Origin: Gammaproteobacteria bacterium
GTDB lineage: Bacteria; Pseudomonadota; Gammaproteobacteria; Enterobacterales; Alteromonadaceae
Direction: 5' to 3'
DNA length: 17,084 nt
Assembly: GCA_027484495.1 (NCBI GenBank)
Contig: JAIXSW010000451.1
Span: forward strand, 1-17,084
In this document: piece after piece, positions 14,336-17,084 of the stretch
How positions within the stretch are numbered: the stretch's first letter is position 1
How the letters are laid out: every line of letters begins with the position of its first letter
The notes under the pieces: generated by a model
The model's input: the letters and a program-made list of their open reading frames with translations, nothing else
Database searches by the model: none
Told to the model about the DNA's origin: nothing
Translations under genes and position numbers: made by a program

Positions 14336-14351
14336 CTGTATTACTATACAG
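14336..14351 (-). promoter_or_regulatory. Putative LexA (SOS) box upstream of rmuC
   Basis: CTGTATTACTATACAG matches the gammaproteobacterial LexA pattern CTGT-N8-ACAG exactly, and its inner six bases on each side are mirror images (CTGTAT/ATACAG). It lies 32 bases before the rmuC start codon. TATAGT inside it could serve as the -10, though no good -35 was seen. SOS control of this operon is inferred. Confidence 0.7.
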
Positions 14352-14418
14352 CTTTTTGCACTATTGTGGATGCGAAGCACTCAGGACTCAGCAGGAAAAT
14401 ACCCGGCAGCAACCAGCC

Positions 14419-14766
14419 TCAACCGGAATGATGCAGCTTGCTATCTGCCGGCGCTTCTTCCCGTGGTGTCATCCCATAGTCTCTGACCACAGTCGCTACC
14501 CGTAACCGGTAATCGGCAAACAAATGCTGCCGGCCTTGTTGCTGGGCCAGGCGATGCGCTTCCAACTGCCGCCACTGGGCAATTGCGGTTTCATCACGCC
14601 AGAAACTTAACGACAGGATTTTGCCCGGCTCACTTAAACTGGCAAAACGTTCGATACCCAAAAAACCATCAATGTCTGCCAGCAGTGGTTTTAACGCTGC
14701 GGCTGCGGCCAGATAACCGGCTTCGCCAGTCGTGGTTGGGGTTACTTCAAAGATCACGGCCAGCAT
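14419..14766 (-). CDS. Antibiotic biosynthesis monooxygenase (ABM)-domain protein
   Basis: A 115-residue protein of the dimeric alpha+beta barrel type. It begins with MLAVIFEVTP and has the family segments LSLSFWRDETAIAQWRQLEAHRLAQQQG and a final RVATVVRDYG strand. ABM proteins include cofactor-independent quinone-forming monooxygenases, but also heme-degrading enzymes and proteins of unknown role, so the reaction is not settled. AAAGGAG lies seven bases before the ATG. The ATG overlaps the P450 stop codon by one base (TGATG), so the two are translationally coupled and likely act in one pathway. A pairing of a heme oxygenase with an ABM protein suggests an oxidative modification or a detoxification step. 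Confidence 0.85.
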   Translation of the reverse strand: MLAVIFEVTPTTTGEAGYLAAAAALKPLLADIDGFLGIERFASLSEPGKILSLSFWRDETAIAQWRQLEAHRLAQQQGRQHLFADYRLRVATVVRDYGMTPREEAPADSKLHHSG

Positions 14767-15941
14767 CAGTGTGCTCCTTTGTCAAAATGAAACCATGCCA
14801 GCCGGCCATTCACCGATGGCTGATAGTGCCAGCGCAATTCAGCGCCTTGGCGCAAATCTCGAAAATGCGGCCACACCACGAGCAGAACCAGCGCGGCAAT
14901 TTGCTCGGCCAGCTGACGGCCCGGACATTGATGCGCACCCAGACTGAAACTGAGATCTGTTGCTACTGCGCTATGGCCAGGCCGGTCATATGGCCGGAAC
15001 TGGTCTGGCGCAGTCCAATGCTGCGGGTCCCGGCCGGCCGCCGCCAACAGCAGCAATATGGTGGCACCGGCGGGCAGATGCTGGCCGGCGATCACAGCAT
15101 CCTCGGCTAAAAAGCGTCGGGTATTCTGCACCGGAGGGTCAAACCGGCTGACTTCCCGCACAAATAACAACGCCTGCCGCTGGTCCTTTGGCGCCAAATC
15201 TGGCTGCTGGTTGCAGCGGATTAAACTATTTGCGATGAGGCCCGCAGTCGCTTCATAACTTTGCGATAGCAGTCCCAGCAGATTCGCCGCAGCGACCTGC
15301 ACCGCCGTCGTGCCAAATTCATCTGACAGCGCCGCACTCCAGCTGGTCGCGTCTTGCAGGCAGTGTTGGATCAACTGCTGAAGCTGTAACACAGCAGCAT
15401 CGGCGGCGCTGACATCAGCCGCATCGGCCTGTGCCGGCAGACAACGGACAAAGTCAGCAATCGCCGTTGCAGCCAAGCGCGCTGCGGCCGGTTGCATGCC
15501 GAGGAATTGCGCCATGACCCGCACTGGAGTCTGATAAATCAGCTGATTGATCTGCGTCGCATCAGGCCGGACCGAACCAATTGCTTCGTGTAAAACAGCC
15601 TCACATATATCGGTCAGTTGCGCCGGCGTTATTGCCGCCAGCTGACGCTGCAAAATCACTTTCAGTTGCTGTTGGCGCGACCCGTCGGTCATTCGCAATA
15701 AGGCGGCAAACACCTCACCGCAGCGATGCCCCTGTAACGCCGCAGGCACTGGTTGTCCGACTGGCCGGACCCGGGCTACCGGATGTTGCAACACACCGCT
15801 TATCACAGCAACACGACTGCCCAGATAGCAGCCGCTCGCAGTGTCATAAGGTAACAACGGACCTTGCAGCAACTCGGTGTAATATGGATATGGATCTGGC
15901 TGCGTCGCTGCCTGTAGCGCCGTAAATAAAGGTTTGGTCAT
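14766..15941 (-). CDS. Cytochrome P450 with atypical I-helix and C-helix
   Basis: A 391-residue soluble bacterial P450. The heme-binding loop is FSLGAHQCPG with Cys339 as thiolate ligand, ExxR is Glu263-Val-Ser-Arg266, and FRPYDRP at 315-321 fills the PERF region. The I-helix reads LLSQSYEATAG at 224-234, where most P450s have LLAGHETTAG; the conserved AG pair becomes Gln-Ser and the oxygen-activating Thr becomes Ala231, while Glu230 is kept. The C-helix, RMTDGSRQQQLKVIL, lacks the usual His and Arg that contact a heme propionate. No redox partner gene is seen nearby. ATG 15941 has AGGAG upstream at a rather long distance. It is co-transcribed with the ABM gene and divergent from the ArsR-like regulator. 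The substrate is unknown. Confidence 0.93.
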   Translation of the reverse strand: MTKPLFTALQAATQPDPYPYYTELLQGPLLPYDTASGCYLGSRVAVISGVLQHPVARVRPVGQPVPAALQGHRCGEVFAALLRMTDGSRQQQLKVILQRQLAAITPAQLTDICEAVLHEAIGSVRPDATQINQLIYQTPVRVMAQFLGMQPAAARLAATAIADFVRCLPAQADAADVSAADAAVLQLQQLIQHCLQDATSWSAALSDEFGTTAVQVAAANLLGLLSQSYEATAGLIANSLIRCNQQPDLAPKDQRQALLFVREVSRFDPPVQNTRRFLAEDAVIAGQHLPAGATILLLLAAAGRDPQHWTAPDQFRPYDRPGHSAVATDLSFSLGAHQCPGRQLAEQIAALVLLVVWPHFRDLRQGAELRWHYQPSVNGRLAWFHFDKGAH

Positions 15942-15963
15942 GCTCGTTTCGGCTCCTGTGGTC

Positions 15964-16005
15964 TCAGCGCTGCTTGTCCGCGCGCTGAATTATCGGCATC
16001 ATGCC
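15964..16005. promoter_or_regulatory. Divergent promoter region with two inverted repeats between P450 and ArsR genes
   Basis: TCAGCGC (15964-15970) and GCGCTGA (15982-15988) are inverted copies 11 bases apart. The palindrome GGCAT-C-ATGCC follows at 15995-16005. Both lie in the 101-bp gap between divergent start codons, where the regulator would be expected to act on both genes. No regulator binding is shown. Confidence 0.4.
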
Positions 16006-16042
16006 AGTTCCTTCACATCAACACTTCGCTGTGGAACGAACC

Positions 16043-16756
16043 ATGACTGCAGATCTGCAATTGGCCAAAGTCGCCGGAGCTATCGCGGATGCGGCGCGCG
16101 CCCGTATGCTGTGTGCATTGCTGGACGGCAGGGCCCGCACCGCAACTGAACTCAGTATCAGTGCAGAAGTCAGCAGCTCCACCACCAGCGCGCATTTGGC
16201 CAAATTGACTGAGCTGGGCTTTCTGAGTGTGGTGCGACAAGGCAAACACCGTTATTTTCAGCTGGCCAATGCGCAGGTCGCCACCGCACTGGAAGCACTG
16301 TTGCAGCTGTCGGCACCGCCTGAAGCCAGCTTTAGCCCAACTACACCAGCGCATTTGCGTTATGCCCGCAGTTGTTACGACCATCTCGCAGGCACTGTGG
16401 CCGTTGCGCTGCACGAGCAATTACTGCGACAAGGCTGGTTAATCACCATAGAGAATCAGCTGCAACCAGGAAATCAGCACTATCAGCTCAGCAGCAGCGG
16501 CACTCAACTATTCATAGCTATGGGGGTCGACCTGCAACCAAAACCACGCAGCCGGCGACAATATGCCTGCGCTTGTCTGGACTGGAGCGAACGGAAAGCG
16601 CATTTAGGGGGTTATCTCGGTGCGGCTTTGCTTGAGATGATGCTGGCGCAACAGTGGCTGCAGCGGGAGCCGGATGATCGGGTGCTGCACCTGACCCGAA
16701 AAGGCCAAATCGCCTTAAAACAGCATTTTGCGTTGAGCCTGCCCGAACGCGACTGA
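16043..16756 (+). CDS. ArsR-family winged-helix transcriptional regulator with C-terminal ligand domain
   Basis: A 237-residue regulator. The N-terminal winged helix covers about 5-90: LAKVAGAIADAARARMLCALLDG, then the recognition-helix region SSTTSAHLAKLTELGFL, then the wing RQGKHRYFQLA. The C-terminal part keeps the family segments CYDHLAG at 111-117 and CACLDWSERKAHLGG at 176-190; Cys111, His114, Cys176, Cys178 and His187 could bind a metal or sense a thiol-reactive ligand, though this is inference. ATG 16043 is preferred over ATG 16001, which lies within the GGCATCATGCC palindrome and has a weaker upstream site. Divergence from the P450 gene suggests it represses P450-ABM and itself. Confidence 0.88.
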   Translation: MTADLQLAKVAGAIADAARARMLCALLDGRARTATELSISAEVSSSTTSAHLAKLTELGFLSVVRQGKHRYFQLANAQVATALEALLQLSAPPEASFSPTTPAHLRYARSCYDHLAGTVAVALHEQLLRQGWLITIENQLQPGNQHYQLSSSGTQLFIAMGVDLQPKPRSRRQYACACLDWSERKAHLGGYLGAALLEMMLAQQWLQREPDDRVLHLTRKGQIALKQHFALSLPERD

Positions 16757-16813
16757 GCCATTTATACTCAAGATCACTGAAAATCCGGCAACACCAGCCG
16801 ACAGGAGTTTGCC

Positions 16814-17084
16814 ATGCCAGAAAACAAAACCATCGCCACCACAGAACCGGTCTCGGCTTATCTGGCGGCCATCACCGATCCACAGCGTCGCGCCGATTGT
16901 GAACAATTACAGGCAATGATGCAGGACATTACCGGCTGTGAAGCCAAGATGTGGGGCCCCGGCATTGTTGGTTTTGATCAGTATCATTATCGTTATGACA
17001 GCGGCCGTGAAGGCGATATGTGCATCATCGGTTTTTCCAGCCGCAAAACGGATATCAGCATTTATCTGGTCGCAGCCAGTGAAA
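16814..17084 (+). CDS. DUF1801 (YdhG-like) protein, truncated by the window end
   Basis: The first 90 codons are present with no stop before the end of the window. The start ATG follows AGGAG by six bases. The sequence ITDPQRRADCEQLQAMMQ, then KMWGPGIVGFDQYHYRY, then IGFSSRKTDISIYLVA matches the DUF1801 domain, in which a short amphipathic helix precedes a W-G-(P)-x-I-x-G-F segment and a beta sheet. The family's function is not established. It is 57 bases after the ArsR-like gene on the same strand, with no clear terminator between, so it could be read from the same transcript. Confidence 0.88.
   Translation, partial: MPENKTIATTEPVSAYLAAITDPQRRADCEQLQAMMQDITGCEAKMWGPGIVGFDQYHYRYDSGREGDMCIIGFSSRKTDISIYLVAASE

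Overview
The window looks like a piece of a gammaproteobacterial chromosome of moderate GC. Gene content (BacNav-type sodium channel, S9 prolyl oligopeptidase lipoprotein, RmuC, EamA transporter, small periplasmic binding-protein-like proteins) and the repeat style suggest a Rheinheimera/Alishewanella-like or other Alteromonadales/Chromatiales organism. That assignment is inference from protein style, not a search result.

Layout. 1-648: no convincing gene; it holds a tandem array of eleven units with a 37-bp period. 649-3074: an alpha/beta hydrolase convergent with a SAM methyltransferase, then a small membrane protein that looks like a shrunken FtsW/RodA (SEDS) relative. 3075-5173: a single-domain HUH transposase of the REP-associated type (RAYT), flanked by two repeat arrays. 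5174-7499: a periplasmic binding-protein-like gene, a GNAT acetyltransferase and a voltage-gated sodium channel, all on the minus strand. 7602-9830: a prolyl oligopeptidase lipoprotein with its own promoter and terminator. 9921-10820: an EamA/DMT transporter. 10927-11600: a 674-bp imperfect inverted repeat with nested hairpins and no credible gene. 11607-14303: a tightly packed minus-strand operon, rmuC - binding-protein-like gene - small hydrolase, with a LexA-type box in front of rmuC. 14419-15941: a P450 and an ABM-domain protein, translationally coupled, divergent from an ArsR-like regulator (16043-16756). 16814-end: a truncated DUF1801 gene.

The most striking pattern is that three repeat arrays that otherwise differ in sequence (148-560, 3318-3680, 4978-5160) all carry one 10-nt core, GTGGNTGTCC. 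The RAYT gene lies between the second and third arrays, and in those two the core points away from the gene. GTGG resembles the GTAG/GTGG foot that RAYTs recognise in REP elements, so the window appears to hold a RAYT and its own extended recognition sequence, which has been amplified into arrays of different architecture. The second notable object is the long inverted repeat: its two arms carry paired local hairpins whose stems differ but remain paired, while the loop sequence is shared.

All positions were read by eye and may be off by a few bases. No database search or folding was run.
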